Assembly: GCF_949987535.1 (NCBI RefSeq)
Contig: NC_080067.1
Location: 31,524,039-31,588,038 of the forward strand
Source: Balaenoptera acutorostrata
Lineage: Eukaryota > Chordata > Mammalia > Artiodactyla > Balaenopteridae
Length of the DNA stretch: 64,000 nt
Reading direction: 5' to 3'
Part shown: in pieces, positions 21,499-32,801 of the stretch
How positions within the stretch are numbered: position 1 is the first letter of the stretch
Layout: each line of letters starts with the position of its first letter
Program-made: the position numbers and the translations under genes
Notes under the pieces: generated by a model
Database searches by the model: none
What the model saw: the letters and a program-made list of their open reading frames with translations, nothing else
What the model was told of the DNA's origin: nothing

Positions 21499-24400
21499 AA
21501 ATAAAGAATGTTACAAGAGACAAGGAAGGACACTACATAATGATCAAGGGATCAATCCAAGAAGAAGATATAACAATTATAAATATATATGCACCCAACA
21601 TAGGAGCACCTCAATACATAAGGCAACTGCTAACAGCTATAAAAGAGGAAATCGACAGTGACACAATAATAGTGGGGGACTTTAACACCTCACTTACACC
21701 AATGGACAGATCATCCAAACAGAAAATTAATAAGGAAACACAAGCTTTAAATGACACAATAGACCAAATAGAATTAATTGATATTTATAGGACATTCCTT
21801 CCAAAAACAGCAGATTACACTCTCTTCTCAAGTGTGCACGGAACATTCTCCAGGATAGATCACATCTTGGGTCACAAATCAAACCTCAGTAAATTTAAGA
21901 AAATTGAAATCATATCAAGCATCTTTTCTGACCAAACACTATGAGATTAGAAATCAATTACAGGGAAAAAAAAGGAAAAAACACAAACACATGGATGCTA
22001 AACAATACGTTACTAAATAACCAAGAGATCACTGAAAAATCAAAGAGGAAATCAAAAAATACCTAGAGACAAATGACAATGAAAACACAATGATCCAAAA
22101 CCTATGGGTTGCAGCAAAACCAGTTCTAAGAGGGAAGTTTATAGCTATACAAGCCTACCACAAGAAACAAGAAAAATCTCAAATAAACAATCTAACCTTA
22201 CACCTAAAGGAACTAGAGAAAGAAGAATAAACAAAACCCTAAGTTAGCAGAAGGAAAGAAATCATAAAGATCAGAGTAGAAGTAAATGAAATAGAAACAA
22301 AGAAAACAATAGCAGAGATCAATAAAACTAAAAGCTGGTTCTTTGAGAAGATAAACAAAATTGATAAACCATTAGCCAGACTCATCAAGAAAAAGAGGGA
22401 GAGGACTCAAATCAATAAAATTAGAAATGAAAAAGGAGAAGTTACAACAGACACCACAAAAATACAAAGCATCCTAAGAGACTACTACAAGCAACTCTGT
22501 GTCAATAAAATGGACAACCTGGAAGAAATGGACAAATTCTTAGAAAGGTATAACCTCCCAAGACTGAACCAGGAAGAAATAGAAAATATGAACAGACCAA
22601 TCACAAGTAATGAAATTGAAACTGTGATTAAAAATCTTCCAACAAACAAAAGTCCAGGACCAGATGGCTTCACAGGTGAATTCTATCAAACATTTAGAGA
22701 AGAGCTAACACCCATCCTTCTCAAACCCTTCCAAAATATTGCAGAGAAAGGATCACTCCCCAACTCATTCTATGAGGCCACCATCACCCTGATACCAAAA
22801 CCAAACAAAGATACTACAAAAAAAGAAAATTACAGACCAATATCACTGATGAATATAGATGGAAAAATCCTCAACAAAATGCTAGCAAACAGAAGCCAAC
22901 AAAACTTTAAAAGGATCATACACCATGATCATGTGGGATTTACCCCAGGGTTGCCAGGATTCTTCAATATACGCAAATCAATCAATGTGATACACCATAT
23001 TAACAAATTGAAGAATACAAACCATATGATCATCTCAATAGATGCAGGATAAGCTTTTGACAAAATTCAACACCCATTTATGATAAAAACTCTCCAGAAA
23101 GTGGGCATAGAGGGAACCTACCTCGACATAATAAAGGCCATATATGACAAACCCACAGCAAACATCATTCTCAATGGTGAAAAACAGAAAGCATTTCCTC
23201 TAAGATCAGGAACAAGACAAGGATGTCCACTCTCAGCACTATTATTCAACATAGTTTTGGAAGTCCTAGCCACAGCAATCAGAGAAGAAAAGAAATAAAA
23301 GGAATACAAATTGGAAAAGAAGAAGTAAAACTGTCACTGTTTACAGATGACATGATACTATACATAGAGAATCCTAAAGATGCCACCAGAAAACTACTAG
23401 AGCTAATCAATGAATTTGGTAAAGTTGCAGGATACAAAATTAATGCAGAGAAATCTCTTGCATTCTTATACACTAATGATGAAAAATCTGAAAGAGAAAT
23501 TAAGGAAACACTCCCATTTACCATTGCAACAAAAAGAATAAAATACCTAGGAATAAACCTACCTAGGGAGACAAAAGACCTGTATGCAGAAAACTATAAG
23601 ACATGGTAAAAGAAATTAAAGATGATACCAACAGATGGAGAGATATACAATGTTCTTGGATTGGAAGAATCAATATTGTGAAAATGACTATACTACCCAA
23701 AGCACTCTACAGATTCAATGCAATCCCTATCAAATTACCAATGGCATTTTTTACGGAACTAGAACAAAAAATCTTAAAATTTGTATGGAGACACAAAAGG
23801 CCCCGAATAGCCAAAGCAGTCTTGAGGGGAAAAAACGGAGCTGAAGGAATCAGAGTCCCTGACTTCAGACTATACTACAAAGCTACAGTAATCAAGACAA
23901 TATGGTACTGGTACAAAGACAGAAACATAGATCAATGGAACAAGATAGAAAGCCCAGAGATAAACCCACGCACCTATGGTCAACTAGTCTATGACAAAGA
24001 TGGCAAGGATATACAATGGCAAAAAGACAGTCTCTTCAATAAGTGGTGCTGGGAAAACTGGACAGCTACATGTAAAAGAATGAAATTAGAATACTCCTTA
24101 ACATCATACACAAAAATAAACTCAAAATGGATTACAGACCTAAATGTAAGACCAGACACTATGAAACTCTTAAAGGAAAACATAGGAAGAACACTCTTTG
24201 ACATCAATCACAGCAAGATCTTTTTTGATCCACCTCCTAGAGTAATGGAAATAAAAATAAACAAATGGGACCTAATGAAACCTAAAAGCTTTTGCACAGC
24301 AAAGGAAACCATGAACAAGACGAAAAGACAACTCTCAAAATGGGAGAAAATGCTTGCAAACGAATCAACGGACAAAGGATTAATCTCCAAAATATATAAA

Positions 24401-25266
24401 CAGTTCATGCAGCTCAATATTAAAGAAACAACCCAATCCAAAAATGGGCAGAAGACCTAAATAGACATTTCTCCAAAGAAGACATACAGATGGCCAAGAA
24501 GCACATGAAAATCTGCTCAACATCACTAATTATTAGAGAAATGCAAATCAAAACTACAATGAGGTATCACCTCACACCAGTTAGAATGGGCATCATCAGA
24601 AAATCTACAAGCAACAAATGCTGGAGAGAGTGTGGAGAAAAGGGAACCGTCTTGCACTGTTGGTGGGAATGTAAATTGATACAGCCACTATGGAGAACAG
24701 TATGGAGGTTCCTTAAAAAACTAAAATAGAGTTACCATATGACCCAGCAATCCCACTACTGGCCATATGCCCAGAGAAAACCATAATTGAAAAAGATACA
24801 TGCACCCCAATGTTCATTGCAGCACTATTTACAATAGCCAGGTCATGGAAGCAACCTCAATGCCCATCGACAGACGAATGGATAAAGAAGATGTGGTACA
24901 TATATACAATGGAATATTACTCAGCCACAAAAAGGAATGAAATTGGGTCATTTGTAGAGACGTGGATGGATCTAGAGACTGTCATACAGAGTGAAGTAAG
25001 TCAGAAAGAGAAAAACAAATATCAGATATTAACACATATATGTGGAACCTAGAAAAATGGTACAGATGAACCTGTTTGCAGGACAGAAATTGAGACACAG
25101 ATGTAGAGAACAAATGTATGGACACCAAGGGGGGAAAGCTGCAGGGGTGATGGTGGTGGTGTGATGAATTGGGGGATTGGGATTGACATGTATACACTGA
25201 TGTGCAGAAAATGGATGACTAATAAGACCTGCTGTATAAAAAATTTTTAAAAAAACACACACACAC

Positions 25267-25285
25267 GAAAAACTAATAAAATCCA
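25267..25285 (+). repeat. Right TSD of the outer L1
   Basis: GAAAAACTAATAAAATCCA directly after the short CA-rich tail; identical to 14427-14445. Confidence 0.95.
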
Positions 25286-26121
25286 CATAAAGTATGGAGT
25301 TTAGTTTATAATAATATATCTATATTGGTTCATCTGCAATAGTAATATATTAACAATAGGGGAAACTGGGTGTGGTGTATATGGGAACTCTTTACACTGT
25401 CTTTGAAACTTTTCAATGAATTAGAAACTATTGTAAAATAAACATTTTATTTAGATATTAAAAACGTTTATAGCCACTTTTAAAATTCCCCTATCTTTTA
25501 ATTGTGAGATAGCTGAGCCAAGATTCAGTCTTTCACTTTCTGAATTACCTCCTAGGAATTTTCCATGATGAGCTACCTCAGAGGGCAATTGTGTCAACCA
25601 AGGAAGGCTTGCCTTGGTCGACAGGATGTGAGCCTTCACTCTGGTGAAATATTCTGGTGTTCACAATGACACTGGTAGCTGTTTCAATTAGCCTTGAAAA
25701 GTCACTGAAATACTGAGTTATTAGAAATTAGACTAAAATTAGTAAAATTACAACAGATAAAATTATGTTTGTTATTCTCACTCCTTCCGCAGAGCTGATC
25801 CCTTGAGCTTTGAATGGTCCTGGGTTCAATTAAATCTGAACGAGAAGTTTACTGATTTCCACTTAGAGGAATGAGCTTCAGTCCATGCCTCTGGGAATAA
25901 ATTAGATGATGGAACTGACTCTACTCAAAGTCATTATTAACTGATTTGTATAAACATATATGCAGCATGGAGGCCAGAAATGGAAATTATGTTATGTGGT
26001 TAAGATTATATCCATACCTCTTAATCCCTAGTTGTTCTCATGTAACCAAATTCAAATTTCAATCCAATAACCTTGAAATGATGTTCCCACCATCTTTTCT
26101 TTATTTTTCCCTCTGTCTTCT

Positions 26122-26150
26122 TCCTCTCTCTCTCTCTCTCTCCCTCTCTT
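26122..26150 (+). repeat. (TC)n microsatellite
   Basis: Short run of TC repeats with minor interruptions. Confidence 0.85.
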
Positions 26151-26590
26151 GAATTTTGGTCCATTTCCCCATATTCCTCCATGTCCTAGAAAGAAACCTG
26201 AGAAGGGGAGGTTTCTAGGGAAGTCTGGGTGCCTGCTGTTGAATGGGATGGGATGGGATGTGAAAATATAACCCTTCAGCCCAATGTGACACAGGACTAG
26301 CTCAGTGACAGCATTACCTCCGCTGTATATTCACACAGCTGTGGAGTCACTGAAATGACCTATAGGCTCTATTGCTGCACATATTCAATTAGAACTCTTT
26401 ATTAATGGGCCGAGGATGAACAAGGAAATGGGGAAATTACTGTGCAAATTGCTTAAATCCATCCTGTTCTCCTTCCCTTTGCCTTCATTGATTAGTCTCA
26501 GAATTTTTTCTCTCTTTTCTCATCCTCTTCCTGTAAAATCTATATCCTTTACTTTGTGTTTTAATCTACATTTATTTTTCTTTCCATTAC

Positions 26591-26635
26591 CATGCATGCA
26601 TGTGTGTGTGCACGTACACACACACACGCACATAC
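26591..26635 (+). repeat. (TG)n/(CA)n microsatellite
   Basis: TGTGTGTGTG followed by CACGTACACACACACACGCACA. Alternating purine/pyrimidine sequence, interrupted. Confidence 0.85.
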
Positions 26636-27689
26636 GTCCCAGGTGTGCAACAATGTTTCCCTCCCTTAAGGGTTTCTTTGTTATGCAAAACTCTTCTCTA
26701 TGTGTAATTTCTTGAAAAATACTGGTTTATATAGAGTTCTAAATCTCCTAGAATGAATAAATACATGCCCTATTTAAGGTGAGCATTCAGTGTTTGACTA
26801 GAATTTCACAGGAATTATACAGTGCTTCTTACTTCTAGATAAGAACAGTTAAATTTAAAACTAATTAAAAATTAGTCAAATAGAGCTCTCTACGTATACG
26901 CCAACAAGGTCTGTTTAGAAACTTGCATGGGCTCAAATTATCATACAGTCTTAAAGTTCAAAATGGGAAGTCAGAGATCTTTCTTCAAGTAAATAACTAG
27001 AAAGAAAAATACACCTACTGACCATTATCTAAAATCCACTTTCTCTGATAAGGTTGAAGTGAATTGTCCAGATGGTAGTTCAGAGCCAAACTATTCTTCC
27101 TGGTTGTAAATAAACAGAATAAATCCCCCAAAGATATTACTCAGATCTAAAATACAGACCAAAGATGTGTGCCAGTGGTTTCTGCATTTGACTTTACACA
27201 TATCTGCCTTTTAGACCTGAGTAATTATTTGGGGGGTCATCAATTATTTATTTTTCCTAAAGTATCATTTCCACATATCCATGCTATTGGGTTAGATGTA
27301 ATGAAAGACACAGAAAATTATAAGATGCAATTTCTACCCTCCAGGAGATTATAATCCATTTGTCATATTATAATAATATAAAAAGAACAAAGATCTGCCA
27401 ATCATAAATGTTAAGACGTGTAGGTAGATTGAAAAAGGTAAATCTTACGATAATGCTCCTCATTGGCACATTTGTCTACCCCCATCCACTCACACCTACC
27501 CAGAGGCATCGTATTAAACAAAAGATATTGAGGAAATATTTTAAATATTTCCTAATGTCCATATATTTTCCCCCTTTACTCTGAAACACCACATGCATCA
27601 CCACTTCTAATCTTTGATCCACTCTACTTTTAACATGGAAGTAGAGATAAGGAGCAAGCCCCCTAAGGTGTGCCTTGCTCTGTCTCTTG

Positions 27690-27880
27690 GGAAGCTCTGT
27701 GACCTTGAACACCTAATATACAAACTCTATAGCTCAGTTTCCTTATCCAGTAAATAATGTTAATACTAGAACTTATAGCATTGTTGTGAGGGTTAAATAA
27801 ATTTATAACAGTATTTGGATAACAGTGTTTGGCATACAGTAAGCATTTACTAAATGTTGGCTTTTGTTATTATTGATCCA
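27690..27880 (+). mobile_element. MIR SINE remnant
   Basis: Contains MIR landmarks in order: 'gctctgtgaccttg', 'ctcagtttccttatccagtaaat', 'ttgttgtgagggttaaata' and the 3' core 'tttggcatacagtaagcatttactaaatgttggc'. Old tRNA-derived SINE, sense orientation, no TSD visible. Confidence 0.85.
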
Positions 27881-29564
27881 GTAGTTTACTGCTTTCTTGG
27901 ACTCAGGAACTAAACCACAGGCAAGATGCACCATGCTCCTGAACCCAAATGGGGACTTAGGTCAGCAACAACCAGACCCGTATCACTATGCCCTGGTAAA
28001 TGGGACATATAGACATTCGGAGGAGACAGAAATTGCTTTTCCAATCTAGGAGAGTCTGATAAGGCTTCACAGCAACACAAAATTTGTCACTTTCTCACAC
28101 AAACACATAGTTATATTTAAATTCTACTTACAAAGCTTGCTTCAAAAATTCAAAACAGACTTGCTTTCATTCAGGTTGAAATGACAGTGTGCTGTATCTT
28201 TTTATGAAGATAACTCTGATATATGACCAAACTTCATAGCTTAAAATCTGGCTGAAATTTAATTTTGTCTTGTTCTTTATAACTCACTTTAAACATTACA
28301 TTTGGTTAACTCTTTGCTCTGAGAGCCTTATGGTGGCATTTAAATGGAATCTCAAATTCTGACCCAAGGAAAGGTGTTGAAGCAGATTAGAGATTTGAAC
28401 TATAAGAATTCTTATCTCTTTAAGCAGAGCCATCATCGGCAGACCATGCATAAAAATATTAAAAATATCATTCGATTTCTAAAGAATTTAAGAATTTTCA
28501 ACATCTAAAATAAAGAAAAGCTGCACAAAGGAGAACATGACCTTCTCCAAAGGGACAGCAATGGTTTGGCTTTGGGTGACAAGGATAATTTACATCAATT
28601 TACAAATTAAATAGCAGTATGACAAACATGAAACCAGTCAGTATTCGACGTGGGGATAGTATTAAATAACTGTCATCTTGTAGTATGTTAAATTAATTTG
28701 TTTCGATTCATTAATTTTTAAATTAATCCGTTCTATATGTTCTTTTGCAAAAAAAACTGCAATGATTTTCCTGCAGCTCAACATTGCCCTCCTATGGATT
28801 AAAAGCCATAATATAGTATTCTGGATATTTACAAAAGAAATAGGAAAATTATACTCCTATGGCACAGGTTTTTAAATAAGCAGTGAGCTCTCAGAATTCT
28901 GAATAGCAGCACACACAAGCCTCCCTAACACGACCTTATCATGCTGGAACTTCTCCTCCCACGGATAAGTGCTGCCTTGAAGACATTTCCCAGATTTAGA
29001 CAACCCTGCAGTCTTGTGGGTGGGCAACAATTACCGAAAAATGAGCAACGTCATGACGAGTCAGTCATTTCACTGAGCCTGGCCAATACTTACAAAAGGC
29101 TTTTGTAAAAATTTACAAAACCTGGTAGATTTCTGGGAGGTATGGTGAGCTTAAAAATAAGGGAAACATTGCATTAATTAAGAGAAGAATAAAAAGTGCT
29201 CGTGAGTTTGATAGTCAAAGCTGCCAGATAGAAATAAGCCTGATTCTGCTAGGAATTCAGCTGGACCTCTGGACTGAGCTTGTGTAAGTGAAAGTCAAAC
29301 AGTTGGGCAGGATAGAAATAACTGTTGAGCCATAGGATCAAGCTGGACCAGGCAAAAAGAAAATGTGAGGAAGTTGGGAAGATGAGTTTTTTTTTTTTTA
29401 ATAAAAGCCACCGGAAAATTTCACTGTCTTTTTTGAAATGACAATATTAAGAAAATGTTTTGTGTGGGCACAGATGATGGTCAAAAAGAGTAAGTGGCCC
29501 AATGGCAGTCATTTTCATACAATGCATATGCAAATAATATTCTTTAATCATTGTAAAATAATTA

Positions 29565-29690
29565 CTAGTAAGTTGGGGGTAAGTTGTTTTAACAACCTCT
29601 ATGAGCCTCAATTTCCTCATTTGTAAAATAGTATTATTACTCCTATTTTGCAAGTTTGAGAATGTAGATGAGAAATAACCTGGGCAAGGT
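29565..29690 (+). mobile_element. MIR SINE remnant
   Basis: Central MIR landmarks 'aacctctatgagcctcaatttcctcatttgtaaaatag' followed by 'tattattactcct'. Boundaries approximate. Lies just upstream of the CHR SINE at 29763. Confidence 0.75.
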
Positions 29691-29762
29691 ACCTTACTTA
29701 GCAAATTTTTTGCCATGGAGTGGAAGCTTTGTGAAAGGTAACTGATTAATAAACAGTAACCA

Positions 29763-30072
29763 GGCCTTCCCTAGTGGCGCAGTGGTTAAGAATCCACCTG
29801 CCAATGCAGGGGACATGGGTTCGAGCCCTGGTCCGGGAAGATCCCACATGCCGCAGAACAATTAAGCCGGTGCACCACAACTACTAAGCCTGTGCTCTAA
29901 AGCCCGTGTGCCACAACTACTGAAGCCCATGTGCCTAGAGCCCGTGCTCCTCAGCAAGAGAAGCTACCGCAATGAGAAGCCTGCGCACCGCAATGAATAG
30001 TCCCCACTCTCTGCAATTAGAGAAAGACCGTGCTCAGCAATGAAGACCGAACACAGCCAAAAAAATAAATAG
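29763..30072 (+). mobile_element. CHR SINE, long form
   Basis: Begins GGCCTTCCCTAGTGGCGCAG with A box and B box (GGTTCGAGCCC) and ends in an A-rich AAAAAAATAAATAG tail. The 14-bp TSD ATAAACAGTAACCA is perfect at 29749-29762 and 30073-30086. Unlike the copies at 10605, 53202, 57652 and 58791, it retains the roughly 37-nt middle segment (duplicated 'ccacaactactgaagccc' motif). It therefore represents the older form of the family, in line with more substitutions at CpG sites. Confidence 0.93.
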
Positions 30073-30086
30073 ATAAACAGTAACCA

Positions 30087-30815
30087 TAATTATCACCTTA
30101 GATTTTAGAATATGTCATGTCCTTTCCGTGTATTTTAAAATTTCATTTTATTAAATATAGTACAATTATTAGAGTCACTGCTCAGTGGTATGACTCCCCT
30201 AGAGTCTTCAGACTAGAGAACAAAAAGACCAATCTAGCTTAGGAAATTTTAAGAAACTCAATGAGAGCAAGCAACAAATTTATCATCTCAAGACCAACTC
30301 GTAAGTGCATAAAATTTCACTGAGGCTTTATTGTAAAAAATTGCAGCCAAAATTGAACATAATTTCAATTGCCTCACACTTGAGTCCCTCCCTTTTAAAC
30401 ACCATAAAAAAAATCTACATTCCAAAAACGTGGTAGGAGCCATTTGTAAGAAAAGCTGGAGAAATGAGTCTAAGACCTTCATCCCTAGGCCCAAGTGTTT
30501 GTCCTCGAGAGCCTTTTCTGGAAATTGTATGTTTTTCCTGTGGGTTCTTGGTGTGCCAGGAAATGTAGCTCCAGCCACTCACTCTACATAGACTTCCTTG
30601 GGCTCCAATCACCTTGGCCCCAAAGATACCATGTATGCCACCTGTGTCCTCTTCAACATCCAGCATGTCTGGGTAAGTCAAACACTAGCTGCAAGCAAAG
30701 ATGGGGAAGGTAAAGATACCAATTATTTAATTATATTTCAATCACAGAAAGGAGCCAAACAAGTTTTCTGAGGCAACAGAGATTGTTACCTACAGCACTC
30801 AAGAAATGGAGCTTT
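30087..30815. other. No gene seen
   Basis: Overlapping open frames on both strands at 30288-30713 match no protein I recognise and show no splice or promoter support. No repeat identified. Confidence 0.45.
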
Positions 30816-30829
30816 ATAAAATAACTCTT

Positions 30830-30970
30830 GATGGAGGGAGATGCAAGAGGGAAGAGATATGGGAACATATGTATATGTATAACTGACTCACTTTGTTATA
30901 AAGCAGTTATAACACACCATTGTAAAGCAATTATACTCCAATAAAGATGTTAAATAAATAAATAAATAAA
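30830..30970 (+). mobile_element. Very short 5'-truncated L1 (3'UTR end only)
   Basis: About 140 nt matching the last part of the 3'UTR of the full-length L1 ('ggagggagatgcaagagggaagagatatggg' to 'ccaataaagatgtt'), then a (AAAT)n tail. A perfect 14-bp TSD, ATAAAATAACTCTT, lies at 30816-30829 and 30971-30984. AATAAA at about 30941. An extreme case of L1 5' truncation. Confidence 0.93.
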
Positions 30971-30984
30971 ATAAAATAACTCTT

Positions 30985-31685
30985 ATCTTGCCATTTTGAT
31001 GTTATCTACTGTCTTCCCCCCTCAAAGAACACCAATTTTGACAGTCACAGATGAGACCACCTTTGTAGAAGCCCAGGGGTCCAGCAGAGAAGTTCCAGCA
31101 CACTACTGGGGCAAAAAAAGAGATTAGATGCATTGAAGAGGGTAAGAGGAAGAGTTTCACTTTACCCATGAACCCTCCCCTAAGGTAGTACAGCTTAGTG
31201 CCAAGAGGGACCTTCTCAGAACATGACGCAACCCATGGAGGAAAGTGACAGTGTGCGAGTGGGTGTCCAGCTTCCCCAGTTGTGTAGGAGGCTACCTAAG
31301 AGAAGCACTTCTTTCTCCTCCCATCCAGAATACTGCGGAGTGCTGAACAACTGGGGGTCAGGCTGGGGGAACAGCAGTCAGGGCTCGCTGAGAACATCAA
31401 AGCAGATCCTACTATTGCTTTGCAGACTCCTTCATAAAGCCCATCCATGAGCCACTGGGATTACCTTGAAGGCAGAACCCGTCACCTAGACCATGGGCAC
31501 CTTCAATGCTCTGTGCACCTCATTCATAACAACCCTACACCACAGACAAATTCAAAATATTAGTGGGTCGTATTAACCATTGAAAAGGACACTATCCAAT
31601 AAAACAGAAAGAGGTATGAGCCAAACCATGAAGTGATTTGAAATAATAAGACTTCACTTTTATTTAATTCTAAGACACGGTTCTA
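30985..31685. other. No gene seen
   Basis: Unique-looking sequence. The open frame at 31223-31450 has no recognised domain. Confidence 0.45.
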
Positions 31686-31689
31686 AGTC

Positions 31690-31823
31690 CTTTCACACGA
31701 ATCGACACACTTAGTCATTGCAGCAAACCCATAAACTATGAATGTATTATTTATCCACATTTTACAAGTTTGGAAACTGAGGCCCACAAAGGATAGGTTT
31801 CTTACTCAAGATTACACATGTAG
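31690..31823 (-). mobile_element. MIR remnant, first part (split by L1)
   Basis: In reverse orientation this carries the MIR core: 'cattttacaagtttggaaactgaggcccacaaagg...caagattacac' corresponds to the reverse complement of the central MIR sequence. It continues at 38878-38995. The 16 bp at 31808-31823 are the L1 TSD. Confidence 0.8.
31808..31823 (+). repeat. Left TSD of the full-length L1
   Basis: AAGATTACACATGTAG, identical to 38878-38893. Confidence 0.95.
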
Positions 31824-32447
31824 GGGAGGAGAGAAGATGGCGGAAGAGTAAGACGCGGAGATCACCTTCCTTCCCACAGATACAGTAGAAATACATCTAC
31901 ACGTGGAACTGCTCCTACAGAACACCCACTGAACGCTGGCAGAAAACGTCCGACCTCCAAAAAGGCAAGAAACTCCCCCCGTACTTGGGTAGGGCAAAAG
32001 AAAAAAGAAATAACAGAGACAAAAGAATAGGGACGGCACCTGCACCAGTGGGAGGGAGCTGTGAAGGAGGAAAGGTTTCCACACACTAGGAAGCCCCTTT
32101 GCGGACAGAGACTGCGGGTGGCAGAGGGGGGAAGCTTTGGAGCCACGGAGGAGAGCACAGCCACAGGGGTGCGGAGGGCAAAGCGGAGAGGTTCCCACAC
32201 GGAGGAGCAGTGCCGACCAGCACTCAGCAGCCCGAGAGGCTTGTCTGCTCCCCCGCCGGGGCGGGCGGGGCTGGGAGCTGAGGCTCAGCTTCGGTTGGAT
32301 CGCAGGGAGAGGACTGGGGCTGGTGGCGTGAACACAGCCTGAAGGGGTTGGCGCACCACAGCTAGCCGGGAGGGAGTCCAGGAAAAAGTCTGCAGCTGCC
32401 AAAGAGGCAAGAGACTTTTTCTTGCCTCTTTGTTTCGCGGCGCGCAA
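31812..32447 (-). other. Antisense ORF in the L1 5'UTR (ORF0-like position)
   Basis: An open frame of 211 codons starts at 32447 on the minus strand. It crosses the 5' boundary of the L1 (31824) and ends at 31812 in flanking DNA. It begins MRAAKQRGKKKSLASLAAA, is Ser/Pro/Leu-rich, and has no domain I recognise. Primate L1 carries an antisense ORF0 in its 5'UTR that likewise reads out toward flanking DNA, but ORF0 is described as primate-specific. No sequence relation to it is claimed. GC-rich DNA often has long chance frames, so coding is unproven. Confidence 0.35.
31834..31843 (+). promoter_or_regulatory. YY1-like site at the L1 start
   Basis: AAGATGGCGG at +11 to +20 of the element. Human L1 has a YY1 site at almost the same distance from its 5' end that sets the transcription start. 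The motif and spacing match; function here is inferred. Confidence 0.75.
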
Positions 32448-32706
32448 GGAGAGGGGATTCAGAGCGCCGCCTAAACGAACTCCAGAGAAGGGCGCGAGCC
32501 GCGGCGATCAGCGCGGACCCCAGAGACGGGCGTGAGACGCTGGGGCTGCTGCTGCCGCCTCCAAAAAGCCTGTGTGTGAGCACAGGTCACTCTCCACACC
32601 TCCCCTCCTGGTAGCCTGTGCCGCCCGCCACTGCCAGGGTCCCGGGATCCGGGGACAACATCCCCGGGAGAATGCACTGGGCGCCTCGGGCTGCTGCAAC
32701 GTCACG

Positions 32707-32772
32707 CCGGCCTCGGCCGCCGCAGGTTCGCCCCGCCTCCCGGCCTCGGCCGCCGCAGGCTCGCCCCGCCTC
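32707..32772 (+). repeat. 33-bp tandem duplication in the L1 5'UTR
   Basis: Two adjacent 33-nt units, starting CCGGCCTCGGCCGCCGCAGG, that differ at one position (T/C). Each contains a CCCCGCC GC box. Confidence 0.9.
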
Positions 32773-32801
32773 CTCTGTACCCCTCCCTCCCCGCAGCCTG
32801 G

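Larger units (their letters stand above)
15488..25052 (+). pseudogene. L1 ORF2 of the outer element, interrupted by insertion
   Basis: The ORF2 start is at ATG 15488 by homology and the stop is TAG 25050-25052. About 83 codons into the endonuclease domain (after the equivalent of SDKIDF) the reading frame is interrupted by 5.7 kb of antisense L1. It resumes at 21499 with the next residues (KIK). Independent damage: a small change near 15526 alters the frame after the start, with stops or shifts near 21930, 22040, 22230, 23050, 23300, 23608 and 24440. Recognisable blocks: VGDFNTSL (EN), [26 protein letters not shown] (RT active site, FADD read as FTDD), and the terminal [18 protein letters not shown] zinc-knuckle spacing. 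Confidence 0.9.
14446..25266 (+). mobile_element. Outer sense L1, split by a younger antisense L1
   Basis: A sense L1 in two parts, 14446-15736 and 21499-25266, with the antisense L1 at 15737-21484 inserted between them. Outer boundaries are fixed by a perfect 19-bp TSD, GAAAAACTAATAAAATCCA, at 14427-14445 and 25267-25285. It is 5' truncated about 78 nt upstream of ORF1, so it lacks nearly all of the 5'UTR promoter. ORF1 has one in-frame stop; ORF2 has several stops and frameshifts in addition to the insertion. The 3'UTR is of the second type in this window (ending tgctgtataaaa). The tail includes an A/T-rich run and a short (CA)n at 25256-25266. Confidence 0.95.
25286..29748. other. No gene seen; MIRs and simple repeats
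   Basis: No supported coding sequence. Contains a (TC)n tract (26122-26150), a TG/CA-rich patch (26591-26635) and two MIR remnants (27690-27880 and 29565-29690), listed separately. The rest is AT-rich with nothing recognised. Confidence 0.5.

Noticed and set aside
30288..30713. Overlapping open frames on both strands suggesting an exon or processed pseudogene
   Set aside because: No recognisable protein, no splice signals in a consistent frame, and both strands are open equally.
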